Source: Flavobacteriales bacterium UBA2104 (GTDB taxonomy: Bacteria; Bacteroidota; Bacteroidia; Flavobacteriales_D; Crocinitomicaceae). From it: a stretch of 63,888 nt of DNA. The position numbers and the translations under genes were made by a program. Positions 43,775 to 52,924 of this stretch are shown piece after piece (within the stretch, counting starts at the first letter, position 1; each line of letters begins with the position of its first letter). The stretch lies in contig DCYS01000025.1 in the NCBI GenBank assembly GCA_002331485.1, forward strand, positions 1 through 63,888, read 5' to 3'. The notes below the pieces were generated by a model, which had not been told where the DNA came from, did no database searches, and saw nothing but the letters and a program-made list of their open reading frames with translations.

Positions 43775-45937
43775 ATGAGCGAATCAAAAGGAAAATGTCC
43801 AGTAATGCACGGTGCGAATACAGAACATCAGGGAGATGTAATGGATTGGTGGCCTAAATCACTGAACTTAGATATTTTACATCAACATGATAGAAAAACT
43901 GATCCACTCGGAGAAGACTTTGATTATCAAGAAGAATTAAAAAAATTAGATGTTGAAGGGTTGAAAAAAGACCTTCACGAACTTATGACGGATAGTCAGG
44001 ATTGGTGGCCGGCTGATTGGGGTCATTATGGAGGATTGATGATCCGTATGGCCTGGCACGCAGCGGGTTCATATAGAGTTACAGATGGGCGCGGTGGCGG
44101 CGGAACTGGTAATCAGCGTTTTGCACCTCTTAACTCATGGCCGGATAATGTGAATCTCGATAAGGCAAGACGTCTACTCTGGCCGATCAAAAAGAAGTAC
44201 GGAAACAAAGTAAGTTGGGCTGACCTCATCATTTTGGCAGGAACCATTGCTTATGAAAGCATGGGGTTAAAAACATATGGCTTTGCCTTTGGTCGGGAAG
44301 ATATCTGGCATCCTGAAAAAGATACTTATTGGGGTGCAGAGAAAGAATTCTTAGCTCCTAGTGATGAACGTTATGCTAATGTAGAAAAGCCTGATACTAT
44401 GGAGAACCCCTTGGCTGCTGTTCAAATGGGATTGATCTATGTGAATCCTGAAGGAGTGAATGGAAATCCAGATCCGATAAAGACTGGACAGCAAGTCCGT
44501 GAGACCTTTAAGCGAATGGCCATGAATGACGAAGAAACTGTAGCACTTACTGCAGGTGGTCATACCGTTGGTAAAACACATGGAATGGTTGAGGAAAGTA
44601 AACTTGGACCAGAACCTGAAGCAGCTGATGTCCACGAACAAGGACTAGGTTGGCACAATCCACATAAATCAGGAAAAGGAAGATATACGATGACAAGTGG
44701 TTTAGAAGGAGCGTGGACTACTCACCCAACGAAATGGGATAACGGTTATTTCGAAATGTTATTCAACCATGAATGGGAAGTGGTTAAGAGTCCGGCTGGA
44801 GCGAACCAATATGAGCCTGTTTCGATCAAAGATGAAGATAAGCCAGTCGATGTGGAAGATCTTACCACTCGTCTGAATCCAATGATGACAGATGCGGATA
44901 TGGCGATGAAGTTCGATCCAATCTACAAAGAAATCTCGTTGAAATTCAAGGATGATTTTGATGCTTTATCCGATGCTTTTGCACGAGCTTGGTTTAAGTT
45001 AACGCACCGTGACATGGGACCAAAAGATCGATGGTTCGGTCCGGATATTCCATCAGAAGATCTCGTTTGGCAAGACCCTATTCCAAAAGGAAAGAAAGAC
45101 TACGATGTGAACGCGGTTAAAGCTAAAATTGAAGCAACTGATTTAACCATTGGTGAAATGGTTTCAACAGCCTGGGATAGTGCTCGAACGTTTAGAGGTT
45201 CAGACTTCCGAGGTGGAGCTAATGGAGCTCGCATTCGTTTGTCACCTCAGAAAGATTGGGAAGCGAATGAACCTGCACAACTATCAAAGGTGCTGTCAAA
45301 ACTCGAACCAATTGCTGATGAGTTTGGGATCAGTATTGCTGATACGATCGTATTAGCCGGTAACGTGGGAGTAGAAAAAGCAGCAAAAAAGGCTGGATTC
45401 GATATTGAAGTTCCTTTCGCTCCTGGACGAGGTGATGCTACTCAAGAAATGACCGACGTTGAATCATTCGAATACCTTGAGCCGATCGGTGATGCTTACC
45501 GCAACTACATGATGAAAGGATGTGATGAAAAACCAGAAGAGATCATGTTGGATCGCACACAGTTACTAGGTCTCACTGCACCAGAAATGACAGTACTTGT
45601 TGGAGGAATGCGTGTTCTTGGAACCAATCATGAAGGGACAGCGCACGGACAGTTTACGGATAACCTAGGTGCCTTGACCAATGATTTCTTCGTGAATCTT
45701 ACAGATATGAATTACTCTTGGCGTCCAGCAGGAGAAAATGTATATAACATTATTGACCGTGAGAAAGACGAAAAGAAATGGACGGCAACTCGCGTTGATC
45801 TTGTCTTTGGATCCAACTCGATCTTGAGAGCTTACTCAGAAGTATATGCACAAGATGATAACAAAGAAAAGTTCGTGAAGGATTTCGTTAAAGCCTGGAC
45901 TAAAGTTATGAATGCAGATCGATTTGATTTGAAATAG
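43775..45937 (+). CDS. katG: Catalase-peroxidase KatG
   Basis: A 720-aa bifunctional heme enzyme destroying H2O2. The ATG at 43775 (MSESKGKCPVMHG) is the standard family start; the longer TTG frame from 43706 runs through the promoter. The distal site is Arg91, Trp94, His95 in MIRMAWHAAGSYR, with Trp94 also part of the Met-Tyr-Trp adduct; the adduct Tyr is in LIYVNPEGVNG, and the proximal heme His is in TAGGHTVGKTHG. The second, heme-free half is complete (GGANGARIRL, GRGDATQEMTDVESF, FFVNLTDMNYSW). Single gene with own promoter and terminator. Confidence 0.98.
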   Translation: MSESKGKCPVMHGANTEHQGDVMDWWPKSLNLDILHQHDRKTDPLGEDFDYQEELKKLDVEGLKKDLHELMTDSQDWWPADWGHYGGLMIRMAWHAAGSYRVTDGRGGGGTGNQRFAPLNSWPDNVNLDKARRLLWPIKKKYGNKVSWADLIILAGTIAYESMGLKTYGFAFGREDIWHPEKDTYWGAEKEFLAPSDERYANVEKPDTMENPLAAVQMGLIYVNPEGVNGNPDPIKTGQQVRETFKRMAMNDEETVALTAGGHTVGKTHGMVEESKLGPEPEAADVHEQGLGWHNPHKSGKGRYTMTSGLEGAWTTHPTKWDNGYFEMLFNHEWEVVKSPAGANQYEPVSIKDEDKPVDVEDLTTRLNPMMTDADMAMKFDPIYKEISLKFKDDFDALSDAFARAWFKLTHRDMGPKDRWFGPDIPSEDLVWQDPIPKGKKDYDVNAVKAKIEATDLTIGEMVSTAWDSARTFRGSDFRGGANGARIRLSPQKDWEANEPAQLSKVLSKLEPIADEFGISIADTIVLAGNVGVEKAAKKAGFDIEVPFAPGRGDATQEMTDVESFEYLEPIGDAYRNYMMKGCDEKPEEIMLDRTQLLGLTAPEMTVLVGGMRVLGTNHEGTAHGQFTDNLGALTNDFFVNLTDMNYSWRPAGENVYNIIDREKDEKKWTATRVDLVFGSNSILRAYSEVYAQDDNKEKFVKDFVKAWTKVMNADRFDLK

Positions 45938-45957
45938 AATCTCTTCATCTAGCTTTG

Positions 45958-45988
45958 AACGAGCTGCCGGATTTGGTGGCTCGTTTTT
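45958..45988 (+). terminator. katG terminator
   Basis: AACGAGC (45958-45964) pairs with GCTCGTT (45979-45985); five T in the right flank. It lies about 20 bp after the stop. Confidence 0.82.
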
Positions 45989-46053
45989 CATTTAACCGCT
46001 AATTTTTGTCTACGAATAACAATTTACTTAACTTTAATTAAAACCTAAAGCTT

Positions 46054-46950
46054 ATGAAAAACCACATTTTACTCTTTTTAATTGCCACACTGTTTTATTC
46101 GTTCACTTCTCTTTCACAATCTAACAGCTATTTCTCTGATGGGGAGAGTTGGGCGAGTGAATTAAATTCTAAATACTCATGGAGGAGCAATTATGTGCAA
46201 CAGCAAGGAGACACTATCATTGGAAATGATACACTGGTTAAGCTTGCATTTATTGAAGGACCAGACGATACCATATTTTATTTAGCTAAAAATGATACAG
46301 GCGTTTTAATAACATATCATTCTAGAGAAAACTATACTAATTCTTTAAATTATCGAATTATAGATTATTCCCGAACCGATTCTATAACTGCTAAATGGTA
46401 TGACTCTTCAAATAATTATTGGGAATACTTCGCTTATCCTATTTCAACTATTGACACGATGTATTTTAATGGAAAACCAGTCAGAATTTACAAATTAGAT
46501 GACTTCTGCAGTTATGATGGAGATTTCGTAGTTGAAGGCGTTTTTGGAGGAGAGTTTGATCCCATCTACTTCTATTGTTTTGAGATACGCTATAGAATGA
46601 CTTGTTATTCCAGCAATGGAATCGTATATAGGGTAGGTGGTATAGGTGATGGGAAACAAGTTGACTATAGTTTCACTCAAAACGGCAACGGTGAATGCTT
46701 CTTAGAAAATGTTGGATTACCTAAAGAAGAAACGACTCGTTTTGAGTTCTACCCCAACCCAGTATCTGAAGTTTTAACAATCGAATCTCAACGAGCAACA
46801 GAAATCAAAATAGTTAATATTTATGGTCAAATCGTATACACCGTTGACATACCCAAAGGCACTAAAGATATTGATGTTACAGGATTAGAGAGTGGTGTGT
46901 ATCTTATTCGTTCTTCTGCAGGTGAATCGCGGCGATTTATAAAATCATAA
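46054..46950 (+). CDS. Hypothetical secreted protein with T9SS domain
   Basis: A 298-aa exported protein of unknown function. The signal peptide is MKNHILLFLIATLFYSFTSLS followed by QSNSYF. The body is beta-rich with motifs common in Bacteroidota-only families of unknown role (YFSDGESWASEL..., GDTIIGNDTLVKLAFIEG). It ends with a T9SS sorting domain (FEFYPNPVSEVLTIESQRATEI in parts, GVYLIRSSAGESRRFIKS). It stands alone, and the long repeat-filled intergenic region lies downstream. Confidence 0.78.
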   Translation: MKNHILLFLIATLFYSFTSLSQSNSYFSDGESWASELNSKYSWRSNYVQQQGDTIIGNDTLVKLAFIEGPDDTIFYLAKNDTGVLITYHSRENYTNSLNYRIIDYSRTDSITAKWYDSSNNYWEYFAYPISTIDTMYFNGKPVRIYKLDDFCSYDGDFVVEGVFGGEFDPIYFYCFEIRYRMTCYSSNGIVYRVGGIGDGKQVDYSFTQNGNGECFLENVGLPKEETTRFEFYPNPVSEVLTIESQRATEIKIVNIYGQIVYTVDIPKGTKDIDVTGLESGVYLIRSSAGESRRFIKS

Positions 46951-47056
46951 CCGCTGCTAGTCTTAGTTTAAAATTTATCCCAAAGATCAACGCAATAGTT
47001 TAGGTATGTTGATTGTGATCAAGCCTTTTGGAGTACACTTGCGTGACTTTGTTATA

Positions 47057-47373
47057 GTGAGACATTTACTGAAACCATTATTACAATCAATGAGTATACT
47101 GTGACAGTTGATTGGAGCTAAGTTACAGAACATTTCTTCATCGTTACAGCATATTAACGACGTAGTACATCGGATTTACGCACTATTGCAAAGTACTTTA
47201 CGAGTTTTAAATCGTGATAAACGAATGTTACACCAAACTTTTCTTAGGTTACAGTGTACTTTTCTGTTCGAACAGTGTATTTATTCAATCGAACTGCATA
47301 CTTATGCTATGTTACAGCTTACTTTTCGAATGTTACATCGTACTTTTCGAATGTTACAGTCGTTCAATGGATC
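47057..47373. repeat. Degenerate 21-bp tandem repeat array
   Basis: About fifteen units with a consensus near GTTACAGxxTACTTTTCGAA plus T. The best run is gap-free: units start at 47227, 47248, 47270, 47291, 47311, 47332 and 47353 (lengths 21, 22, 21, 20, 21, 21, 21). Older, more diverged units lead back to about 47057, with clear GTTACAG starts at 47122 and 47143. The two central copies at 47311 and 47332 differ at only two or three bases. The period equals two helix turns, so each copy faces the same side of the DNA. Confidence 0.85.
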
Positions 47374-47471
47374 GATAAAGCGTGTACTTCAATCAATCAA
47401 ATCTACCAATGATCAAAAACACTCATTTTTGGTATGATTTCAGCATTATTAAAAGGATACACTCGTTAAAA

Positions 47472-47501
47472 AAAGCGGTCCATTCGAAAACGAACCGCTT
47501 T
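47472..47501 (-). terminator. Terminator of the copper operon
   Basis: AAAGCGG (47472-47478) pairs with CCGCTTT (47495-47501), with an inner TTCG/CGAA pairing; on the minus strand a T-run follows. It lies 25 bp after the stop of the HMA lipoprotein gene. Confidence 0.85.
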
Positions 47502-47525
47502 CCTCTTAAAACTCAATTGCTGAGT

Positions 47526-47894
47526 CTATTCTTTTGGTCGATCGTAGTGACAGCACATCGGAAGATCTTCATACGTTCCTGGATCTGCACGGAATTCTTC
47601 CGTATCGTAACCTACTGCTGCGATCTTTTTCTTAATGTCATCCAGGGTCATATGTTCATTATCATATACAACCTCGATCGTCTTGGTTTCTTTATCCCAA
47701 TCTCCTTTTTCGATTCCCTCAACGTCTTTCAAAGCTCCTTCAATGGTTTCTTCACACATTCCACAGTTTCCATAAACCTTGAAAGAAGTTGTTGTCATTC
47801 CTCCTTCATTTGTTTCTTCTCCTCCACCCGAACAAGCTGTTCCGACGAAAAGTAGCGCGCTGATTACAGCGATCTTTACATTTTTCGTTTTCAT
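47526..47894 (-). CDS. Heavy-metal-associated (HMA) domain lipoprotein
   Basis: A 122-aa lipoprotein: signal ISALLFVGTAC with Cys21, a G/E-rich spacer, then an HMA domain (TTTSFKVYGNCGMCEETIEGAL in parts; metal ligands Cys44 and Cys47 in NCGMC). The C-terminus adds MCCHY at 113-117, a second Cys/His cluster not part of the usual HMA fold. It should bind copper or a similar ion on the envelope side. Last gene of the copper set, 5 bp after the CopB stop; probably a metallochaperone or sink for the Cus system. Confidence 0.85.
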   Translation of the reverse strand: MKTKNVKIAVISALLFVGTACSGGGEETNEGGMTTTSFKVYGNCGMCEETIEGALKDVEGIEKGDWDKETKTIEVVYDNEHMTLDDIKKKIAAVGYDTEEFRADPGTYEDLPMCCHYDRPKE

Positions 47895-47899
47895 GATTA

Positions 47900-49948
47900 T
47901 TAATTTATTTTTTGTTTTAAAAGTTGTGCATTGACTGCACAGATTATTGTACTTAGGGCCATTAATGCTGCTCCAAAAGCTGGGCTGATCAGTAGTCCTG
48001 GAATAAAACCTGTTGCCAAAGGCAAAGCGATCACATTATATCCTGTTGCCCAGATCAGGTTTTGAACCATTTTACTATATGTGGCCTGACCAAAGATGAT
48101 CAATTTCGCAATGTCCTCAGGATCACTATCAACCAACACGATATCTGCTGATTCAGCGGCTACATCTGTACCGGAACCAATCGCTATTCCAACATCTGAT
48201 TGTGCCAGGGCTGGTGCGTCATTTACACCATCACCGGTCATGGCAACGAACTCACCTTGCTCCTGTAATTCTTTGATCTTATCTTGTTTCTGATCGGGCA
48301 TCACCTCTGCCATATAGTTGTCTAATCCTAGTTCCTTGGCTACAGACGCTGCTACCTTTTCATTATCGCCAGTCAATAACATACACTTTATGCCTTTATC
48401 CTGTAAGGTTTGAATCGCTTTGTATGAGCTCTCTCTGATCTGATCAGCGAACGTAACATATCCATAAAGTTCGCCATCAACAAGTACAAAGATCTTGGCC
48501 TCCACCCCTTCTTCCTGATCTTCTTCAAACTTTACGTTTTCCTTTTCCAGGAGTGCGTATCCTCCGGCTTTCACGTTTTTACCATCAACCTTCCCTTCTA
48601 CTTCAAGACCTGGTTTATAATTGAAGTCTTTTACCTCCGGGTAGTCGACATCATCTTCTTTGACTTTTCTCACCAATCCTTTTGAAATATGATGTTCAGA
48701 AGGGCTTTCAACAGCTGCTGCAATGCGCAATACGTCATTTTCAGAAACTCCGTCTTTTAATGCTTTGATCTTCGTGACTTCGTGTGACCCTTTTGTTAAA
48801 GTCCCGGTCTTATCAAATACGATTGTTGTGATCTTGCGTGCACTTTCAAACGCCGTACGGTTTCTGATCAACAACCCGTTCTTTGCAGAAATACTTGTAG
48901 AAATAGAAGCCACTAAAGGAATAGCAAGCCCCAGGGCATGTGGACAACAGATCACCATCACAGTGACCATTCTCTCCATGGCAAAGGAGAGTTCTTTCCC
49001 CATTGTCATCCAGGCAATGAATGTTCCTAACCCTAATCCCAGTGCTGCAATCGTCAACCATTTTGCGGCAATATCTGCTAATCTCTGCGTTTTCGACTTT
49101 TGCCCCTGAGCAGAACGCACCATACCGATCACTTTGGACAAATAGGTATCGTCCCCTGTACCTTTTACACGGACTTTAATCGAACCGTTACCATTGATCG
49201 CTCCACCAATGACCTCATCGTCCTTTGATTTTGAGACGGGCTTACTCTCGCCTGTCAACATACTTTCATTGAGATCGCTTTCCCCCTCTATGATCATACC
49301 ATCCGCGGGTACTTTTTCTCCGGGTTTGATCAAGATCACATCATCCTTATTCAGTTCACTCACCTTTACCGTTTTGGTTTGATCATCCTTGATCAAATGA
49401 GCCTCATCCGGCATTAGATCAGCCAATGCTTCCAGTGCTTTACTTGCTCCCAACACCGATCGCATTTCCAACCAGTGTCCAACAAGCATCACGTCGATCA
49501 GTGTAGCCAGTTCCCAGAAAAAGGTTTTCCCCTCGAAACCAAACACCACAGCTCCACTATAAAAATAAGCCGCAGATATGGCGACTGCGATCAAGGTCAT
49601 CATTCCGGGCGAACCTTTTTTTAGCTCATCCACCAACCCTTTTAAAAATGGCCAACCTCCATAAATAAAGATCACGGAGGATAACCCGAAAAGTACATAT
49701 CGATCACCTGTAAACGTCCAACTGAAACCAATAATAGATTGTATCATTGGGGATAAAAGCAAGACCGGCAAAGTCAATATTGTTGAGATCCAAAAACGAC
49801 GTTTAAAATCCTTGATCATCATTTTGTGGTGATCGTGGTGAGAATGTCCTTCATGACTGCTATGATCCCCGTGCTCCTCTTGGTGCTCGTGATCTTTGTG
49901 ATCATGATGGTGTGCGTGTTTTTTATGCTTTGAATGATCGTGTTCCAT
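47900..49948 (-). CDS. copB: Copper-translocating P-type ATPase, CopB type
   Basis: A 682-aa P1B ATPase exporting copper ions from the cytoplasm. The N-terminus (1-42) is very His-rich instead of carrying HMA domains, and the membrane motif is CPH (335-337, ICCPHALGLA), both marks of the CopB (P1B-3) branch. Other landmarks: TGES (232-235), the phosphorylated Asp379 in DKTGTLT, the HP-loop SPSEHHIS, and GDGVNDAPAL. The start overlaps the stop of the CusB-like gene by one base. It would feed periplasmic copper to the CusABC efflux complex or oxidase encoded beside it. Confidence 0.95.
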   Translation of the reverse strand: MEHDHSKHKKHAHHHDHKDHEHQEEHGDHSSHEGHSHHDHHKMMIKDFKRRFWISTILTLPVLLLSPMIQSIIGFSWTFTGDRYVLFGLSSVIFIYGGWPFLKGLVDELKKGSPGMMTLIAVAISAAYFYSGAVVFGFEGKTFFWELATLIDVMLVGHWLEMRSVLGASKALEALADLMPDEAHLIKDDQTKTVKVSELNKDDVILIKPGEKVPADGMIIEGESDLNESMLTGESKPVSKSKDDEVIGGAINGNGSIKVRVKGTGDDTYLSKVIGMVRSAQGQKSKTQRLADIAAKWLTIAALGLGLGTFIAWMTMGKELSFAMERMVTVMVICCPHALGLAIPLVASISTSISAKNGLLIRNRTAFESARKITTIVFDKTGTLTKGSHEVTKIKALKDGVSENDVLRIAAAVESPSEHHISKGLVRKVKEDDVDYPEVKDFNYKPGLEVEGKVDGKNVKAGGYALLEKENVKFEEDQEEGVEAKIFVLVDGELYGYVTFADQIRESSYKAIQTLQDKGIKCMLLTGDNEKVAASVAKELGLDNYMAEVMPDQKQDKIKELQEQGEFVAMTGDGVNDAPALAQSDVGIAIGSGTDVAAESADIVLVDSDPEDIAKLIIFGQATYSKMVQNLIWATGYNVIALPLATGFIPGLLISPAFGAALMALSTIICAVNAQLLKQKIN

Positions 49949-51687
49949 TACTTTATCAAATTTATTTCTTCTTCAACCTCTCCACACTTAAGCATCGAAG
50001 CACCGAAATATGGATTTCTTATTTCCTGTTCCGCACTCAACCAATTCGCTCCTTTATCACTATCGGCCATGGGACAGTATTCAACATACAGCTTCTCTTT
50101 AGGGCTCCCGAACGATTTAAAGAGGATAACCACCTCTTCTGACAACGGTTTGAACCACTTTCTAAGCTCTTCAATGTTTTCTGATTTTATTGCTTTACTT
50201 AGACTTTCATTGATTTCCTTGCTTCGATCCATCCAAAACATATGTGCATCGCCTTTGAATAATTTCATATCGACTTCATTCAATGCCTTGTCCAGTGACT
50301 TTGCCCCTTTCAGGGCTTCTTTAAAATTATCATTGGCTAAAGCACTTTTCATTGCCAGATAATCATCAATTACCGGAATAAGCGCTTCTTGCGCTTTTTG
50401 ACTGATCCCATAAGAGGAGGTTTTCGCATCAGTATCATTTTCCGATTTCATTCCAGCGTCTTTATTCATCATACTCGGTTTGCCTGCGAGTTGAGCAGCA
50501 GCGTCAATACTAAAGGTACCATGAACAGCGATCTCCTCTCCTACCTCGATTCCTTCTTTAATGATATATCGGTCTCCCAGAGCAGGTCCCAAGGTTACTT
50601 CACGCATACTGAAACTCACTTCATTTTGACGTTCGTGCTTGATATAAACCAATGAGCGTTCTCCTGTCCACATCACGGCCGTTTTTGGAACAATAATCTC
50701 TTCTTTTGTATCTTCCATTGGACTCTCAATAACAGCTTCTACCAGCATTTCTGGTTTTTGTCGCATCCCTGGATTATTCATTTCGATCCGCGCTTGTGCC
50801 ACACGTGTCTTCGAACTGATCACAGGATCTATAAAGCTGATCTTCCCTTTAAACACCTGTCCTGGATAAGACTTTACGGAGAACTCCACGGAATCTCCTT
50901 CTTTCACCCAGGGAATATCACTCTCGTATACATCAAGTAATACCCAAACTTTATCAAGATCGGCAATCTCATAGATGGTTTGACCTTTTATGATGTAATC
51001 TCCTAGATTAACTTTCTTTTTGAGTACAATTCCACCCACATCAGCAAGGATCGGAAACTGTTCTTTCACATTCCCGTCTTCAATGATCTGATCGATCTGA
51101 CCTTCCGTCAACTTCCAGTTTTTCAGTTTTTCACGCGCTGCCTTAAATAGACCTGGCTGTTTGTCCTTGATCTTATAAGCTTCAAAAAGCTCTTCCTGCG
51201 CAGTGACAAGCTCAGGGGAATAGATCATCGCTAAGGTCTGTCCTCTTCTTACACGTTCACCTGTAAAGCTGACAAATAGTTTTTCGATCCTACCTGGTAA
51301 GTGAGACGATTGCGAAGAGATCTTTGTTTCATCGGCGCTGACCTTTCCATTCAAATGTACTTCTTTGATCGGCTTCTGTTTTTCAACAATAACTGTTTGT
51401 ACGTTGGCCAATTGCATAGCCGTTGGTGACATCTTGATCTCGAAGTTCTGTCTGTCCTTATCTTCTGAAACCGGAATCAGATCCATTCCACATAATGGAC
51501 ATTGTCCAGGTTCACTTTGCCGAATCTGTGGGTGCATTGAGCACGTCCATGTTTCAGCCTCAGCCGCTTTTTCCGTTTTATCCTCATTACTTGAGGAATC
51601 ACCTCCAAAAATGATCCATCCCAAGAGAAGTCCAATGACTAATGTGGGAATAGCAATGAGTAACTTATTCTTTATATTCGCTTTCAT
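49948..51687 (-). CDS. CusB-like periplasmic adaptor with metal-binding and DUF3347 domains
   Basis: A 579-aa membrane-fusion protein from the ATG at 51687 (a TTG at 51696 overlaps the preceding gene). After the N-terminal anchor (LLIAIPTLVIGLLLGWIIFG) comes a heavy-metal-binding domain (WTCSMHPQIRQSEPGQCPLCGMDL in parts: CSMHP and CPLCGM). Then HlyD-type barrel-sandwich and beta-barrel parts (KVSADETKISSQSSHLPGRIEKL in parts, GGIVLKKKVNLGDYI), and a C-terminal DUF3347 domain with YCPMAD, NPYFGASMLKCGEV. It links CusA to the TolC-like channel. The start is 1 bp after the stop of the TolC-like gene. Confidence 0.93.
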   Translation of the reverse strand: MKANIKNKLLIAIPTLVIGLLLGWIIFGGDSSSNEDKTEKAAEAETWTCSMHPQIRQSEPGQCPLCGMDLIPVSEDKDRQNFEIKMSPTAMQLANVQTVIVEKQKPIKEVHLNGKVSADETKISSQSSHLPGRIEKLFVSFTGERVRRGQTLAMIYSPELVTAQEELFEAYKIKDKQPGLFKAAREKLKNWKLTEGQIDQIIEDGNVKEQFPILADVGGIVLKKKVNLGDYIIKGQTIYEIADLDKVWVLLDVYESDIPWVKEGDSVEFSVKSYPGQVFKGKISFIDPVISSKTRVAQARIEMNNPGMRQKPEMLVEAVIESPMEDTKEEIIVPKTAVMWTGERSLVYIKHERQNEVSFSMREVTLGPALGDRYIIKEGIEVGEEIAVHGTFSIDAAAQLAGKPSMMNKDAGMKSENDTDAKTSSYGISQKAQEALIPVIDDYLAMKSALANDNFKEALKGAKSLDKALNEVDMKLFKGDAHMFWMDRSKEINESLSKAIKSENIEELRKWFKPLSEEVVILFKSFGSPKEKLYVEYCPMADSDKGANWLSAEQEIRNPYFGASMLKCGEVEEEINLIK

Positions 51688-51688
51688 C

Positions 51689-52924
51689 TTATTCAATTTT
51701 TGCCGTTAAGTATTCAATCTCTGCCATCGCTTTATACGCTCTGGTAATAGCTTCAACCACGGCTGTTTCATAATTTAAGACACGTTGTTGAATTCGCAGG
51801 ATCTCTTCAAAATCTTCCCCTGAATTACTGTATGACTTGAGCAATAGGTTCTCGATTTGTTGCATTTTTTCTATTTGTTGTTGATAGAGTTGATTCAAAT
51901 CCCGGGCTTCAGTGATCTTATATTTTTCCATTTCGTAATCAGCAACGACCTTGTTTTTATAAGCTTTCTTCTGGTTTTCGATCGACGCTTGTGTTAGATT
52001 GGCTTCTTCGATGGCTGCCTTATACTTCTTACGAAAAATGGGAATCGAAACACTTACCATCGGCATCAACACGTCTTTACCGTTATCGGGAAGCGTAACC
52101 CCATCCCGCTGACCTACGAATACGTAATCTACGCCAACTCCAAACTTAGGTAACCCTTGCTTTCTGACGAGATTTGCTTTTTCAACGGCTGATTCTTGCT
52201 GGAGATCCAATGCCTTTAACTGAGGATCACTGACAAATAAACTATCTTTTCTGTAGCGATCATTCAGGTTAGGAAATACAAGCGTATCCGCGATGAGAAC
52301 TTCTTCCATTTCCTCACGGTTTAACAAAGCATTGAACCGCACTTTCAACGGTCGCTTTTTAGTTTCCATTAAAGCGACCTTCGTTTTTGCGTCGTCGATC
52401 AGTACTTCTACCCTGATAACATCGGTCATGGCGCTTTTACCATTCTCAAACGCTCGTGTTGCTAAGGTTTTGTAGGTTTCGAGGATTGCGATATTCTCTT
52501 GTTGCAACTTAATCTTCTGCTCGATCTCATACAAAGGATACCAGGCCAGTTTTACCTTTTTAAACAATTCCAGCTTAGCCTTGAGAAACTGCTGGTAGTT
52601 TGCTTCTGCTTTCAATTGATAAACCGACCCTGCTGTTTTCAAGGTTCCAAACCATGGAAACATTTGGGCCAGCCCAATCTTCGCTCGTTGTGGTCCTACC
52701 CTTGTCTCTACAGGCAAAATAAAAACACCCAATGACAACTGAGGATCAGGCAATTGATTGACTTGAGCTACCTTTTTCATTGAAGCTTCAAATGCAGCAT
52801 ATTTTGCTTTCAGTCCGGGATCATTCTCTGCAGCCGTTTTCAGATACTGCTCTAACGTTTGTCCAGCGACCCAGCTCACTGAACTGATCCCTAAGATCAA
52901 TGTGATTAACAATTTATATATCAT
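51689..52924 (-). CDS. TolC-family outer-membrane channel (CusC-like)
   Basis: A 411-aa outer-membrane efflux protein with signal peptide LITLILGISSVSWVAGQ and long helical repeats typical of OEP domains (TAAENDPGLKAKYAAFEASMKKVAQVNQLPDPQLSLGVF in parts; later LKALDLQQESAVEKANLVRKQGLPKFGVG). The conserved 'LPDPQLSLGVF' and 'GLPKFGVGVDY' signatures are those of CusC-type proteins in Bacteroidota. Its ATG overlaps the CusA stop by four bases, and the adaptor follows at once. Confidence 0.92.
   Translation of the reverse strand: MIYKLLITLILGISSVSWVAGQTLEQYLKTAAENDPGLKAKYAAFEASMKKVAQVNQLPDPQLSLGVFILPVETRVGPQRAKIGLAQMFPWFGTLKTAGSVYQLKAEANYQQFLKAKLELFKKVKLAWYPLYEIEQKIKLQQENIAILETYKTLATRAFENGKSAMTDVIRVEVLIDDAKTKVALMETKKRPLKVRFNALLNREEMEEVLIADTLVFPNLNDRYRKDSLFVSDPQLKALDLQQESAVEKANLVRKQGLPKFGVGVDYVFVGQRDGVTLPDNGKDVLMPMVSVSIPIFRKKYKAAIEEANLTQASIENQKKAYKNKVVADYEMEKYKITEARDLNQLYQQQIEKMQQIENLLLKSYSNSGEDFEEILRIQQRVLNYETAVVEAITRAYKAMAEIEYLTAKIE

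Larger units (their letters stand above)
46951..47525. other. 575-bp intergenic region between convergent genes
   Basis: No credible gene. It holds the 21-bp repeat array at 47057-47373 and the terminator of the copper operon at 47472-47501. A TTG-started open frame at 47108-47437 exists only because the repeat length is a multiple of three. Confidence 0.7.

Noticed and set aside
47108..47437. 109-aa open frame with heptad-like MLQxTFR repeats
   Set aside because: It starts with TTG, has no promoter, and stays open because the 21-bp repeat is a multiple of three; unit lengths of 20 and 22 shift the frame inside. Treated as a by-product of the repeat array.
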